Assembly: GCF_018143015.1 (NCBI RefSeq)
Contig: NC_054742.1
Location: forward strand, 52,957,195-53,021,194
DNA: 64,000 nt
From: Lytechinus variegatus
Taxonomy: Eukaryota; Echinodermata; Echinoidea; Temnopleuroida; Toxopneustidae
Reading direction: 5' to 3'
How positions within the stretch are numbered: the stretch's first letter is position 1; each line of letters begins with the position of its first letter. The translations under genes and the position numbers were made by a program. Below, piece by piece: positions 46,940 through 60,316 of the stretch. Under the pieces are notes generated by a model that did not search any database, was not told the DNA's origin, and was given only the letters and a program-made list of their open reading frames with translations.

Positions 46940-49308
46940 AAAGTAATTGCTGCTTATTATTTTAACCTTCCTGGACAATATGCTTCCCGCATTGGGGAAA
47001 ATACTGCCCCACATTGGTTGGACTCATAATTACCCTCGTGCTGGTTAAAATTTTACTCAATAATTGTTCACAGTGTATGTGACATACATTTATACTAAAG
47101 ATCAATGATCACGCTTCATTATTGCATAGATAAGTGACTTTCAATCATTGATTTGCATACTAGCAAACAAAAATGAACAGAAATGGAAGCATATTCTTAC
47201 ACAAATTTTAAAATACAAGTTGGTGGGTCTGGCGTGACTGGTATTCTTCCTTTGTTACAAAAGGCAAGAATTTGAAAATATTCACGACAAGAAATAAATA
47301 TACAATCATGAATGTGGTAACTGATACTGGTAATTCTATATGCGAGTTATTGATAAATACTTATGTATTTGAAACAAACGAGCATATTCCAAATAAAAAA
47401 ATGTTGATTATTTTGGTCTAAAATGGACGCCCATCGAACATTCTTAAAATTTCTAAATACAAGGTGATAATTATGAGCTATATTAAATATATTTCACTCC
47501 CTACATTCGCGTGAAATATTAGAATTGGACTAAAACTATTAAAAAAATAAACGTTTAAAGACACGTTCTTCCTCCCGTCCCACTGCATGCCAAAAGAAAT
47601 TCATTCAAGTTAAGATAGTCTTTGTTTCGTATATCTGTATGCAAGGGCACATTCTCTAGAAACAGAATTTCAGAACAAATATGCTGAGCAACTTAACGTG
47701 CAAAATTTATTTACAAAATAATACTTTCTGCGTGTATGAATATGCGTGGTATAATAATATTTTATAATACACTTATAGAACAAATATCGTATGTTTAAAT
47801 ACTTAATGAGGCCAATAAATATGAACGTAGACAATGATTGTGTTATTGAAATGGGTAGGATCTTATACTACAATGGTTTTGTATATAAATAAAGCATTAT
47901 TGCACTGATTTCATCGAAGAGACTTGTGACGAACGAGATCTCATTCCTCACCTGAAACAGTAATAGCCCCAACTGTTCCGATAATCAATTAGTCCCAGAA
48001 CTTTTGAGACATCTGTTGCCCATTTGTGCAAAGGAAGTTCAGTCATTATTTGATTGCCCTCCCTCTAGGAGCAGTGTTTGGTGGCGAATCATAATGCATG
48101 CATTTTTTGTCAATCAGCTATATCAAATTCAAAATCTTGAGAATGGGTTTGGTCGAATAAACACGTTTTGCCTTCTTGATGGCGTGTAAGACCTCAAATC
48201 TCTGCGTTTCAGTCGTTCACGCATTTACTGCCCCTTATACTCATCTTACAAAGTCCCTATACCCCCACCCTCTCATCTATCTCTCCCTCTCAATGTGAAT
48301 TTTTGTCCCCTATACTGTGGCGAATGCATATGCCTGGGAACAAACCTTTATATTTGTCAAATGATCTAATCGGATATCAATCTGACGCCGAATCAGAAGC
48401 ATCTTCATTTATAGCCTTTTATCAAATACGATGCTTTACAGTGTTTTTGTTTGCTTCAACCAGCAAGTATCAACGATTCAGCAAAAGCAAAACTCTTGGC
48501 GCCACAATGGATGTTGTTAGTCTCTTCTTTTATTGCACTAAAATATAGATATACGGCTTTCCCCGTCATCTGAATGTAGCAACTGGATGTTGCGGCAGAA
48601 AAAAAGACGTAGTCTATCACCGAAATGCCGAATGGAGGGTCGGCGGCAGGGTAGGTATTCCGTGCGCAGGTACACTAGTTGGACAATAACAGCATGGAGC
48701 ACATAGACCGGCGAAGGCAGGGGAAAAACCACACATGCTACCCGGTGTCGGCAGTCCAAGACTCCTAATTGAAAGAAATTGAGGATGAACAATTGGGCTG
48801 GTTAATGACTCAAAGGTAGATCAATGACAAAGTCGTGAAAATAGTCTCTTTCACGTGCTATGCCTTTCCGATTTTTTATGTTGCAATATTGAAGGCCAAT
48901 TAATGCAGACATGTTGTAAATTGCAGTATTTCAAAGAAAAAACAAGTTGATAAAATATGAATTACCCTCAGTAAATTATGTTCCCTAATGACAAAATATT
49001 AAAATAATTTCACTATTCGATATCATCACAAATTGAAGATGCATTAGGAGAAAAAAACAAAACAAGTTAACTCCTTTCGTTGAAAGATACATTAACATCT
49101 AATGAAGATGAACTAATGATAAGTAGATACGATCTATTTAGGCCTACACGGATGTATGTATGTATGTGTGTATGCATGTATGTATATACATTTATATATG
49201 TATATGTGAGAGTGGGGTGGGCGTGTGCATTATGATTCGATTATCTGATAAAGGCCTTCATCGTTTACATCTTCATTAGATGTTGATATACAATTCCCAC
49301 TCTTTGGC
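46940..49308. other. Intergenic between the SINE and the homeobox gene
   Basis: AT-rich, with no gene recognised. ATGT microsatellite near 49152-49200. It probably includes the 3' untranslated region of the minus-strand homeobox gene. Confidence 0.4.
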
Positions 49309-49577
49309 CTAATATGACGTAATAAACGTATAGCCTCCGTACCTGTACTGCTGATCAATCTGTGCTTTTTCAATTCGTTTATCCTTCGCCCGTCTATTCT
49401 GAAACCAGATCTTGATTTGTGTTTCTGTCAGACTCAGCATCTCGGCTAGTTCTACTCTGCGCATGCGTGTGATGTATTCTGTCCGGTGGTATTCCATCTC
49501 GAGTTTGATGGTCTGATCACTGGTGAATGTTGTCCGCTGGCGACGCTGTCGATTCTCTTTTCGACGTTTTCGGCCCA
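49309..49577 (-). CDS. Homeodomain exon of the Rough-type gene
   Basis: The terminal exon reads [20 protein letters not shown], then [20 protein letters not shown], then [20 protein letters not shown] and [18 protein letters not shown], ending after [11 protein letters not shown] basic stretch (RKRR) precedes the homeodomain and may act as a nuclear localisation signal. Only about 19 residues follow the homeodomain. Confidence 0.92.
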
Positions 49578-52500
49578 CTGATCGAAAATAGGTACAAATC
49601 AGAATATAAAAAGAACGATTAGATGAATTGAACGCATAAAACACATTCTTTGAAAGGAAACTCGACAAAAAGAGGAAAACAAAGTAATAATTTTCTTATA
49701 GCTTTTCATTTAAGTTACATCTTTATTCAAGTTCTTCCCTTTGAATTATTTAGAATAGATCATTAGATATAAAAAAGGGTGGTGTCCTATAAGATGGATA
49801 GGTTCAACTCCAGAATAGGATCCCCATAGCAGTTGTAGTAGTAGCAGTAGTAGTATAGTTACAAGACATTTTGTTATCTGACGCAGACATTCGCAGCCTT
49901 GCATTGTTTTCTGGTGTTGATTTAATGCCAGCCCGGAATCTGTATGTCCACACCAGAGAAGTGTTAAACAACACCAGTTTCGTTTTGGTCTAACACCATA
50001 TAGATGTTAATTATCAAAACAGCATCGGTTTGATTCCAAACTTGTGTTGTTTCAATACTTCTCTGGTGTGGACATAATAGATTCCGGGCTGGTGTTAAAT
50101 CAACACCTAAGTTTTTGCAGTGTACGATTTAACTAACGTCTCCAATGTATACCGTCGTAAAGGGTAAACTCTCAAAAGTTGGTTAAGATGGTGACAGTGG
50201 CAGATGAAAATTCAAAGTCCTCCATGCATAATTTGTACGTTCCGATCTTAAAACATTAAAGTCGGAGCTGAAAATGGGTTCATCGCGATTTAATTGATTT
50301 ATTCAATCAGAGAGATCGTTACATGTCGGTAAATCAATTTACGAGGGTGGGTAGGCGCATGATTTGAATAATTGATATAGAATCAGTAAAAGCAAGGTCG
50401 TAAAAATATAGAAACAAAAAACCTCCAGGTGCTGTTCATCTAGTCAAGGATGGTAGAAATACTGAGCTATATTGTGCTACAGGATTCTTCCTTATGTTTC
50501 GTTACTGTTTGTAGTGCAGTGACAAAATGACAAACAACTTTCGATTAATGTCATTTTACAAATAAAGACTATACTTAGATCAGTTGTTCTGTTTTGTTTT
50601 TCTTGACTTTTCTACTCCCCTTTTTACTGAAATGATATTAAAGAAAATGATAAAACAGGAAATATTAAACGCCTGGAATTTAAAACATCTGTCAAGTATA
50701 TCCTCGAACATTTTCGAGTCTTTTTGTTGGTGTTCTCATATCTAAAAATCTTCCAAGGAAAATAAAAGAACATCCAGCTGGAAATATCTCAATATATCAC
50801 ATTCTCAAGTTTAAGACTTTCCAGTTCTGTCTTTCTAATTCATTTTAAGCCAAATTTTCCATTTATGCAGTTTTGTTAAGAATAATTTGAACGATTTTGA
50901 TTTGATTGATCTGTAAATGTGTATTTTGTTCAAGCCAATATCATAGATGCTATGACAACATTTTGCGTTAATGTTATATCTATACTATAGCTGATAGCCA
51001 TTCACGCCCCAAGTGATGTGTCCTCCTGTTTTCATACTCTTCGTCTATTCATTATAGCATTTTACTTAAGAGTTGGAGGTTAATGATTAATCAAGGTTAA
51101 ATAGCTATATGGTCTTTATCAGCCCCCAGAGGAAAGCCATTTTTTTCAATCAATGTAAACCCCTTTGAACCTGCGCATCTTCAGCAAATCAATTACGACA
51201 TGACCGCAAGAAAATAAATGAATAAATAATCGCTCTTACTAAATATACCAAAGGCATGTAAATGAAAGCATTAACCTGGTGTAAAAGAACCGATCGGATC
51301 CCCTCCTTTGGGCTATCTCTTTCATCTTCTGAAATAAGACTCAACGAATACTATCCATCTCACCCGCGATTGATTGTTAAATTCGGCAAAGCATAAAAGT
51401 GCGACGTGAAGAGAGACAAGATAGATAAAGCTTTTTGACTTCAGGCAAAATATGTCGAGAGGTCGGCTATGAAAAGGCCCTGGAATTAGTTGTCAGATTT
51501 AGAGGGAAATGGTTATCGTTTTTCGATTAGATGAGACTAGAAAAATCACCTGTTCGAGTCGAGTTTTGGCGGGGATTTATTAGTGCATTGCTTCGTTGAA
51601 AAGATAATTGAATCTTTATTACTTATCGGAAACGCCCTTAGTGATTCGGTGAACATTTTCTTTGATCGTAGGGGAGTTTGGCGTAGTATTTCGTGCTAGA
51701 TAACTAGTTTTCATTTTTGAACAAGATAATACATGATAGTTGTTGGTTAATGGAGATATAAAACAAGACAATATCTGCCTCGACATTACCCTGTGAACTG
51801 TTTCGTTCATTTATCAATCTGTACAAAACGTTTGGACATAAATCAATTTTATCAAATATATACCGCATTAAATGATGCGGAGTGAAACTCAGAAAGAAAG
51901 AAAAGCAAATGTCCAGACAGAAATTAGATCATCAAAAGTTGCAGTTCAAAATTTACTGCTATTCCAAAAGTATCCCCTGATAATTCTGATTACGCATACG
52001 GACTTAAAATACTGATGAGGTTTGATCTCATGATTTTAAAGGGATTTTTTTTACCCTTCAAAATTCTATCCAGTATAATTATATCATAAACAGATAATAT
52101 TGACAGACCCTTATTACGAAAAATATTGTCAAGACATGATACCGGAAAGCTAGCTGATGGAAATCACTGCTGAATTAATGTATAATTACGAAGATGATGA
52201 TGATGATCATGATCATCATCGTCGTCGTCATGTTAGCAGTAATAACAACAATGATACTGATATTACAGTAATAATAAAAGAAACAATAATATAATAATGT
52301 TTATATAAAAAAAGATTTTTAAAATAATAATGATAATGAAATGATCATGATAATCATAATGATAATATTCACAATGATAATAATAATAGTGATAACGATT
52401 ATTATTCGGGGTTGTTGTTGTTTTTTTTTTTGTTCAGGAACTCAGCAACGCAGTTTTTCGCCGCATTAACGCCAAACTGGTAAAAAAAATAATAACAATA

Positions 52501-55500
52501 AAGCATTTTACGCCCAAATTACAACAGAAAGTGCTCTTTGGCCTATTTGTTTAAAGTGGAGATAATGGCCGGAAGGGGATTTGAACTGAAAACATCACAA
52601 TCATGAACCAAATGCTGTAACCACTAGATTACACGACCCTGATAATAATACATTTAGAAATATTTAATATCACTTTAAAATCATGAATATTATCAATAAA
52701 ATATATTTAACAGATCCGATTGATTATTTCAATATACAAATCCTGACTCAATCACGATAACTGGAATGGCTTAAAGTCAATGTCATAAAATCAGAATGGA
52801 TACAAAAATTATTTAGTATAAAGTTAAATGTTAAAAGTTAAATATCATTTAACTAATTCAACCTAAGTAAATCAGTTCGACAGTGTCGATATATATTTAG
52901 TATTAATGATTTTGAATTGTAGAAACCAAGAGGAAAGTTTAAGATCATAGATATCGAATCTCACAAAGCGGTCAGATAACTCTAGATGGTAACTTCTCCA
53001 AGAAGCTAACATAAGAATGGAATGAAAATAACAATGAAAAATTCAAGATGCTGAATCAAGAAATAAATTTATTTCACTGTTTTCTTAGCGAATTCGTTTT
53101 AGAGCTAAAATGTTTTTTCGTAAGAAGTGTCTTATTAAAATGATATTTTCGAACTTTTTTAAAGCAGGCATCAGGAGTCAATCGTGAATGTTCTTTTTTT
53201 GATGCCTTGTTAATGAAAACAAATGTATTAAAAAAGTTAATTGAAACAACGTGTAAACAAATATAGTATAATTGTACTGTCATTTCTATCAGTGCCACGT
53301 GGGAGAATGTTAGATAGCGATTGTATTTGAGGCAAACGAGTATTTAGGATTCTTTATTTTTATTTCAAATTTTTGATGTTCTGTGGGTTCCTTTACTTTC
53401 CCAGTGATTCTTACTCTTCTGTTTTTGCATTTGTATCAGTGACATATGTATACTGATAAAAAAAATATTAAAATATTATTTCTTTAGATTTTTTTAATAG
53501 TGTACACTTCTTTATATCAGGTTTTGTCACTTTAAATAATTATTAATCTTTGGAAAATGAATTATTGTTAACCATTTTATCTGTACATTATTCATCCTGG
53601 TGGAATATGCAATGTGGTTGCAATAAAGATAGAATTGAAAAAAAATGTATCAATCATTTTGATCATTCTATTTTGCTCTTTGCTATATTGTAAATCTGCA
53701 AATAAAGATAAATAACATAAGCCCCACTCCATCCCCTTCCCCTAAAAACTAATAAAAATTCTGTACCTAACCGGAAAAGAAAAAATAACGGAAAACGGTT
53801 CATGACTAAAAGTTTGTAAATACAAACACGAGCAATTCAGTATATGATTAAAATGGGATTGAATTTAGAAAAAAGGTAAGAAATAATGAATAGATGTTTT
53901 TTATGTCACAGTTTTTACGTCATGAATGTTTCTTAGATTAAAAAGATATAGTAAAGTTTCAAAACAAGAACATTTTTTTATTGTTTTAAGCCAATTTGTT
54001 TGTCTATTTTAGCCACAAACTCACGCACGCAATAGTTTATGAATTGAATTGAATAATCATATACAATTCTTCCTATTACAGTTTGAAATTCGAAATTCTG
54101 TTTCAATATTAAAATACTTTCAAACATAATTTTAAAAAGAAATTATCATCATGTCATTGACAATCAGAAATTCTCTGTCACGAATGCACAGCTGCTTGAA
54201 TGTTATACATGTATATTTTTCAAGTGTTAATATTTTACAGGAATTATGATTTTATGAAATTAGCTAGGAGGCACATTTCTCGTCATCAAAATTAAAGAAT
54301 GGTGTTATAATTCCTTTGCTTTAAAATCATAAGAATATGGCAACATTGATTCAATCACCCTGATAACACTATTGATTGAAAATTTCATATTATTCACATT
54401 ATTATGAATTTAAGACATAATGATATTACAGAGTGATCCTTTATCCAAGCATGTGCAATGTTTACTTATTGTATTTTATAAAATACAACATTTCCATCCA
54501 TGTATAGGAGAAGCAACATGATTCAATGATTGGTCGGTTAAGTTAATTGTCATAGAAGGCAAAATATAATATTAAAAAATCAGGTGTGAATGATTTTTCA
54601 ACAGAAAAGTTGAAGAGAATGAACACTTTGATATGAAACAAATGTTTAAAGAGAAAGGAATTATCAACTTATTAATACCGCGAGCGGAGTATGTATTACC
54701 TTTGACATTGCATTTTGTAGTTTTGAAAAAAATAGATAATTATTATGAAATTAAGATCCCATTCAATAATTAGTTAAGTACTTCTTAACAAAATGTCGGC
54801 CAATGTAACTTCGGGTTTTTTATTCACAAAGCCAATTAGGCAAGCATTTACATGAATGTTCATTTCAAATTTGAATTGACATAATTATGAAAGAATTAAC
54901 TTACATAGAGCTCCAGGTGGGCCTAGAGGAACTCTGGCACCCGGTGTCATGGACAAACCATGCAGACCAGCAAAAGGGAACGCGGCGCCGTGGAGAGGTG
55001 CTGGCGAAGGGGGTTCCCCCGAAGCATCCGCCTTCGACATGTTCGAATACAATCTAAAGCTGCTTCCCAAGTGATGATGGTTGCTGCCTAAGTGATGGTG
55101 ATGTGGGGTAATGCTTGGAATGGCGATAGCTGCTGCTGTTGTTGATGATGTTGGTGTTGAAGAGAGTGGTGAAGCTGCGGAGGTGATGCTGTCACTGCTG
55201 TTGCTACTGGCTCCAAGTTTCTCTTCATCCCTGCCGTCATCGAGGGAGGCGCCGAGACGGTGGAGCACTCCGCTCCCGTGGCACAATCCGACGCCGAGTC
55301 GTTGACTTGAAGATGGGTTCGAATTAACGGCGGTAAACGCCGAGAAGCGTGCCTCGCATCCACGTGACCACGAGCCGACGAGCTGGGAGAGGGAGATGGT
55401 GGCGGGGGAGGTGGTGGTGGTGGTGGTACGTGCTGATTCATCAGTGCTGCTGCTGCTTGGACTTCCTTCATGTTTTTCTTTTTGGAAGGCTGACAAGATA

Positions 55501-55592
55501 GGTGACGACGGGTGGGTGGTTGTGACGGAGTTTTGGTCGCTTTTCTCGAATACATCTCCATTTTGTTCTTTCGGTGATAAAATTACCGACAT
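49309..55592 (-). CDS. Rough-type ANTP-class homeobox transcription factor
   Basis: Predicted by joining 54905-55592 and 49309-49577 on the minus strand. The GTAAGT donor and TTTCGATCAG acceptor are both phase 1 and rebuild a Leu codon. The product is 318 residues. Exon 1 is low-complexity: Ser/Thr runs, a His-rich patch (about 164-174) and Pro/Gly near its end. Exon 2 carries the homeodomain (240-299) with helix-3 residues W287, F288, N290 and R292 and glutamine at homeodomain position 50. The run [19 protein letters not shown] continuing to QQYR is close to Drosophila Rough, a nuclear DNA-binding regulator of patterning, and is the main basis for the name. The start at 55592 is the first ATG of the open frame; an upstream exon is possible. 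Confidence 0.87.
49900..50122. mobile_element. CACTG-type MITE in the homeobox intron
   Basis: Arms of about 85 bp: GGTGTTGATTTAATGCCAGC, GGAATCTGTATGTCC and ACACCAGAGAAGTGTT on the left, and AATACTTCTCTGGTGTGGAC, TAGATTCCGGGCTGG and TGTTAAATCAACACC on the right. It ends TTTTTGCAGTG followed by TA. Related fragments lie near 822-890 and 2872-2960. Confidence 0.75.
52195..52410. repeat. GAT/CAT triplet and AT-rich microsatellites
   Basis: GAT run, then CATCATCGTCGTC, followed by AAT and ATGATAAT repeats in the homeobox intron. Confidence 0.8.
52436..52640 (-). mobile_element. tRNA-derived SINE, copy 2 (minus strand)
   Basis: The minus-strand head reads AATCTAGTGGTTACAGCATT and then GTTCAAATCCCCTTCCGG, with A-box-like and B-box-like segments. 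The body GCCGCATTAACGCCAAACTG is shared with copy 3 at 62207. An AAT-rich stretch lies inside the body. Confidence 0.65.
54905..55592 (-). CDS. N-terminal exon of the Rough-type gene
   Basis: Encodes 229 residues starting [18 protein letters not shown] and ending [17 protein letters not shown], after which a GTAAGT donor follows. It is GC-richer than its surroundings and codes homopolymer-rich sequence on both strands, so antisense frames of similar length are by-products. The frame stays open upstream of the ATG to an in-frame TGA near 55661. Confidence 0.8.
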
Positions 55593-58369
55593 GTCTTCGG
55601 GACTCGGTGGTAAATGCTGTTTCAATGACCCTGAACTAAACAGTATCTGTTGGCATTTGGTTATTCAAACAAAAATCTTAGCATTTCTTCTGAAAATTGT
55701 TTTCATTGCTAAGTTTAAGAATCACGCATAATTATCAAAAGTGGATAAGCGCAAATGACAAAACTTGAAGTTATAAAAAAGTTTTTTTTCTCCGTACACC
55801 CTAAAACACGGTATGAAAATATCAATCTTGCAGTAGGCCTATATGGTCAAGAATTCTATATACACTGTTGGTGTATAATGTCTTTCTAAAAAAGTATACA
55901 ACTTGATTCATCTGAAGATGAACTCAATGGCATGCATTCCAAAAAGCGCGGGAACCAATAATGATCTCCAGTGTCTGGGCTGCAGACGATCACAATCATT
56001 CGATCACTACTGTCTTGTCTGCAATGGACATGCGCGGACAGTTTAATTTGAAGAATACGTCACAGCAATAATGTATCTAGCATCTATTGGTGGAGGTGTC
56101 AAACAGCCATTTTGAACTCAATCGATAAGTAACTATCAATCCAATTAACATAGGAGACCCGCTTTGATCGACGACCGTTATTAGGCTATGGCGAGTCCAC
56201 CAAGATGGAAGGAGGGAAGGAAAAATACATATGAAAGATAAAATAATGTGGAGAATTAGGTTCGTGAATGAAGAAAGGAAAGGAAAGATCGAGACTCCTG
56301 TGTAGGTATGCGTGTGTGAGCCTGGTGTGTGTGTGTGTGTGAGGGTGTGTGTGTGTGTGCGGGAGGATGTTTGCGTGTGGATGATGATATGAGTGTGTGT
56401 GAGAGTGTGCGTGTGATGAGTTTGGAAAAAAAATAAAGAGGCAAGAAAGCTATAGAGTATATAAGAACTTAAAAAGATTTTTTTGAGAAATTAAGCGACA
56501 AATACGGTGTATAGGCCTAAAAGAATGTAAAAGGAGAAAATATGAAGAGGGAGAGAGAAAGAAGAGAGACGAACGATAGTACGAAAAAGAGAGGAGGGAG
56601 TTGATTGTAGGGAGTGTGAAATCACCAAGCACACTAGTGTTGAGGAGCCGCTTTGGACGGGGCAGGTGTTCGACTCACCTCTAGCCACCGGCGCGATCAC
56701 CCTTCGGCTGTTTTCAACCTCTTGTCTTTTACTTGCCAAATCCTCTTCTCCCTGAATAAGTATACATCCCCTCAACATCACTAGCGGTGTAATGATTTTT
56801 AGGCACTGGCACAGGAATTACTTGACGAGATGTTTGAGTAGCGAGAAAAGGGGAGATATAGGGGGAAAAAAGAAGCTCAGATATACGGGGAGGGAAAAAA
56901 AAGAACAGGATTTAACTTTGTTATTTTCAGGAGGCTTCTGATTTTCTGGTGGCTACCTGAGAAAGTACAAGCTACCTGGGCTTGACGGAAATGAGCTGAA
57001 GTTCAGCCGGGGTCCTCCTCCCCCTCCCTCTCTCTCTCCGAGAGAAGGAAGGAATGGTCACTTCTTATAACCGCCAAACTATCTAGGTTTTAAGATGGTA
57101 ATACGACTACCGATCTCAGAAAAGATGACTTGTGTAGAAAGGGAGAGAGAGGAGTAAATGCAAATTCATCAGTTCTTTCGCTAGGTTCTTCCAACTTTTC
57201 TTTAATTATTTGTTATATACGCATTATCATAAATACATATAGATATTAGTTCTTAATCTGGATTAATATGATCAAAGATACAGTCATGAACTATTTCAAG
57301 CACTTCTACTCTCTGAAAAAGCAATATAATATTTATCGATAGCGTTTACCTCTAAATTTCCGGTTGCTTTCTGGTTTCGTTTTTTTTTTTTTTTTTTTTT
57401 GGGGGGGGGGGGGGTTCTGAAGCAAGGTCTTATATAATTCAATCTGATGAGTACAGACCTAGTTTGCTTTTTGGACTGGCGGGATTTCATGAAGATCGAT
57501 ATCAGACGGTATAAGGCTATCGATCCTAATAGTTATGGTCTCATTATCGCGCGAGAACATTATCATCTCTAATTGAAATCACACCAATTGGAGTATAATA
57601 TAATGATGCAGGCGGCATGTCTTTCGAAAATTAATTCGAAATGTTTGGGGTTGGTTTGAATTTCAACATTCTGCTCAAGATAGCAGGCCGACAATCTTTG
57701 CGTGATATCATGGAAGTGCTGATTAAAGATTACCCACACCAGAGTGCAGACGGTCAAATTGGGATAACCTGGGGATATCGATCATCAATTCATATCTTAT
57801 GATGATAGTTCCCGCGATTGCTAAATCTAATTCAAATCGCGCTATTTCGGGTATGATGCTATAAAGAAGTGTTGACGTTAACCCAAGGTTGTTCAAGCCT
57901 GAAATTGAATTAGAATTTCAGGGCAGATAGATAGAGTCAAAAGGGAGGCTAAAATGGAAGAACTTGTTTTGGGATGTCGAATCAAAAGGGGGGAAATACC
58001 GCGCGCATTCGCGTGATAGCGAGAGTGATACAGGCGACGAATCGTCAGAACACAAAGTTCTTTATATAGTTGAATAAGAGTTGGTGCTGTCTCATAGTGA
58101 CTTTAGTCCGGGAAAATATCATAATTCTGCTAAACCATAAAGTATAATTACAATCGAAATAAGCTTTCAAATGAAAATCGAATTCTTCTCTGAGCCATTA
58201 TACGATCATCCAAACTTGGAGGAGAAAATCAAAATTTGATATCAAATACAAATCCTCGGTAATAAAATTTATGAATTGTGTCTACTGTATCATTGTGGCT
58301 AAAACGATTTTATCAAATAAAAAAAAATAAACCCCTGTCACCCATCATGAATAATTATGTAGACTCATT
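55593..58369. other. 5' flank of the homeobox gene
   Basis: GT microsatellites at 56322-56412. A minus-strand frame near 56680-56778 ends at a strong GTGAGT donor (GGCTAGAG before it) and could be an upstream exon, but its phase does not join the called start exon as coding. A very long T-run/G-run junction lies at 57379-57414. No other gene was recognised. Confidence 0.4.
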
Positions 58370-58371
58370 GG

Positions 58372-58678
58372 CCCGTACTCTTATAGCAGGTTTAACTTAG
58401 ACCACGGTCTAACTCTGTGCTAGAATAATTATGGGGAGTCAAAAATTCAGAAATTCTGTCTATGTTGTATATTTCTTATGTTTACTATTTTTGTTTCCTT
58501 TTGCTCTCATAATGAAAAAAATACTTCAGTTACTCCCAGACAATTATGGACAATTTTGATGTCATATGAGTTAATTAATATTGAATGTGTACTGTTATGG
58601 ATTTGTGCCAAAATTTGCTCTCCATAGTTAAACCGCAGCCTTAAACCAGGGTTTAATCTAAACCCGAGGTCAGATTAC
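58372..58678. mobile_element. MITE with GGTTTAACTTAGACC arms
   Basis: The left end GGCCCGTACTCTTATAGC with GGTTTAACTTAGACCACGG is mirrored at the right by CCTTAAACCAGGGTTTAATC and CCCGAGGTCAGATTACGCGCC. Imperfect inverted arms of about 55 bp. No coding capacity. Confidence 0.6.
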
Positions 58679-58689
58679 GCGCCAATGCC

Positions 58690-60252
58690 TATTACGCGTG
58701 AATCCTTTTGAAATGCTGGATAATATTTTAAACTTTGAAACGATAACGCAAATATGAACATGATGATGTCCGAGGAGCAAATGTTTATGTCGGATGCAGT
58801 TTGTCTTGCTTTAACAGCACATAGGTCTAAAAGGCGGCCTGGAAATGTTACGAACATACCACGTACAAAAATCAATAAACTTAATTCCTAATTAAAATCA
58901 TTGATCGTCATTGTTATTAAGGGGTTATTCATGTACATTGATTTAAACGTAGTAACACGCATGAAATTGAAATTACGTGCAGATGCTAATGTTTTTCCTA
59001 GCAATAAAATTGCACTGGAAGTAGTCGGATATCGGATATAATCCTGAGATGGCTTTACTTTTTTTTTTGGGGGGGGGGTGGTATTTCGAGTTTTGAAATG
59101 TCGTTAAATCGATTATTTGTTTTTACCACCATGAAATCCACATGTGTCAACGGTTCCTATACGTTGTTTTGGATTTTTCAATCTTTGTTGATGGTTTTTA
59201 GTTTTATTTCTGTAATTTAGCAGGAGTACGTCGTCTGTCTTTACGACTCTCAATCTTTTTATGTTGAAACATGACTTTTTAAAATATAATTAACATAACA
59301 ACACATATCGCACTGTGTAATCCAAATATTTGTCGTTATATATGCATATTTACATCACGTTACTATACTTCCAATGGTATAAGATCTTTAACAGTCACTC
59401 AGACCACATCCTCTGAACTATAATATTGATCGGTAGCGAATGTTCTGAACATTCTCTTTTTGCAGATCGAAACTTTCTAATTAAACATTCTAATGGATTA
59501 CAATTATGATGATGGCACTTAATGAGCTTAATGGCCAGATGCAAAATGTGGATGAGTTTGTCAATTAAGAGCTTTTCCAATTGAGCCAGTTATTTTCCCT
59601 TAACCTTCCTGCATCTCTCGGTTTCAAACACTTCCACTCTATAACCTTAAGTATTAAGTCAGCCATTAAAGGTGTCGAAGAGTAGGTTTATAATTATTGT
59701 GTTCAAACATCATTTGAAAATGAGCCCATTCCTCTGTCATTTCAAACAGTGATTTGATATGTAAAAAGAAATAAGTTTAATAATGCATCAATTTTCTTCC
59801 TTGGATAATGGTTGCAATACGTGTTGTTTAATCATTATAATTAATTACTTATTTAGTGGGTTTTAGTAATCTGTGAAATCTAGCCCCATCCTTTCAGGTG
59901 ACATTTGATCTACTCTTTAACAACAATTTCGTCAAATTTGATTAGATGGCAGTATCAAATTGGAAATTAAAGGATTCACTTATTTTATGACTGAATTATT
60001 TTTATATGATTACAATATAGGACCTTTATCGATAATCTATTAAATTTGATCATTCCATCTTGGTTGTTGTTTCACTACCAAATTATAATGAAATAATACA
60101 TGTAGATCCACCAAATTGGCTTCAATTTTACTCTAGATGTACTCGTCAGACATTATTCATATATGCAAATATATAGACTTCATAAAATCGTTTGCTACCT
60201 ATTTATTTAGAGTATCTGATTGAGTAAAGTTTCTATGAGAAGTACAAGTAAG
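58690..60252. other. Intergenic, nothing recognised
   Basis: AT-rich with no supported gene. A T-run followed by a G-run lies at 59060-59079. Confidence 0.35.
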
Positions 60253-60316
60253 GGTGGTTCCTTGCTATTGCAACTCCTCTTCGGCGGGGAGGGGTGCTCG
60301 AGGGCAAGGAAACCGC
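60253..60316 (+). ncRNA. Possible structured RNA hairpin
   Basis: GGTGGTTCCTTGC pairs with GCAAGGAAACCGCC (one bulged A), and ACTCCTC pairs with GGGAGGGGT around a loop containing CTTCGG, with an internal loop between the two helices. It is a GC-rich island in AT-rich surroundings. The fold was done by eye. Whether it is transcribed is unknown; it could also be a repeat fragment. Confidence 0.3.

Larger units (their letters stand above)
49578..54904 (-). other. 5.3 kb intron of the Rough-type gene
   Basis: GT at 54904 and AG at 49578 on the minus strand. It contains a MITE (49900-50122), triplet and AT microsatellites (52195-52410) and a SINE (52436-52640). The remaining sequence is AT-rich with nothing recognised, though the size leaves room for enhancers. 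Confidence 0.75.

Noticed and set aside
55088-55561. Second minus-strand frame (157 residues, His/Pro/Ser-rich) in the homeobox first exon
   Set aside because: Out of frame with the homeodomain exon at the GTAAGT donor. It is a shadow of the real frame in low-complexity sequence.
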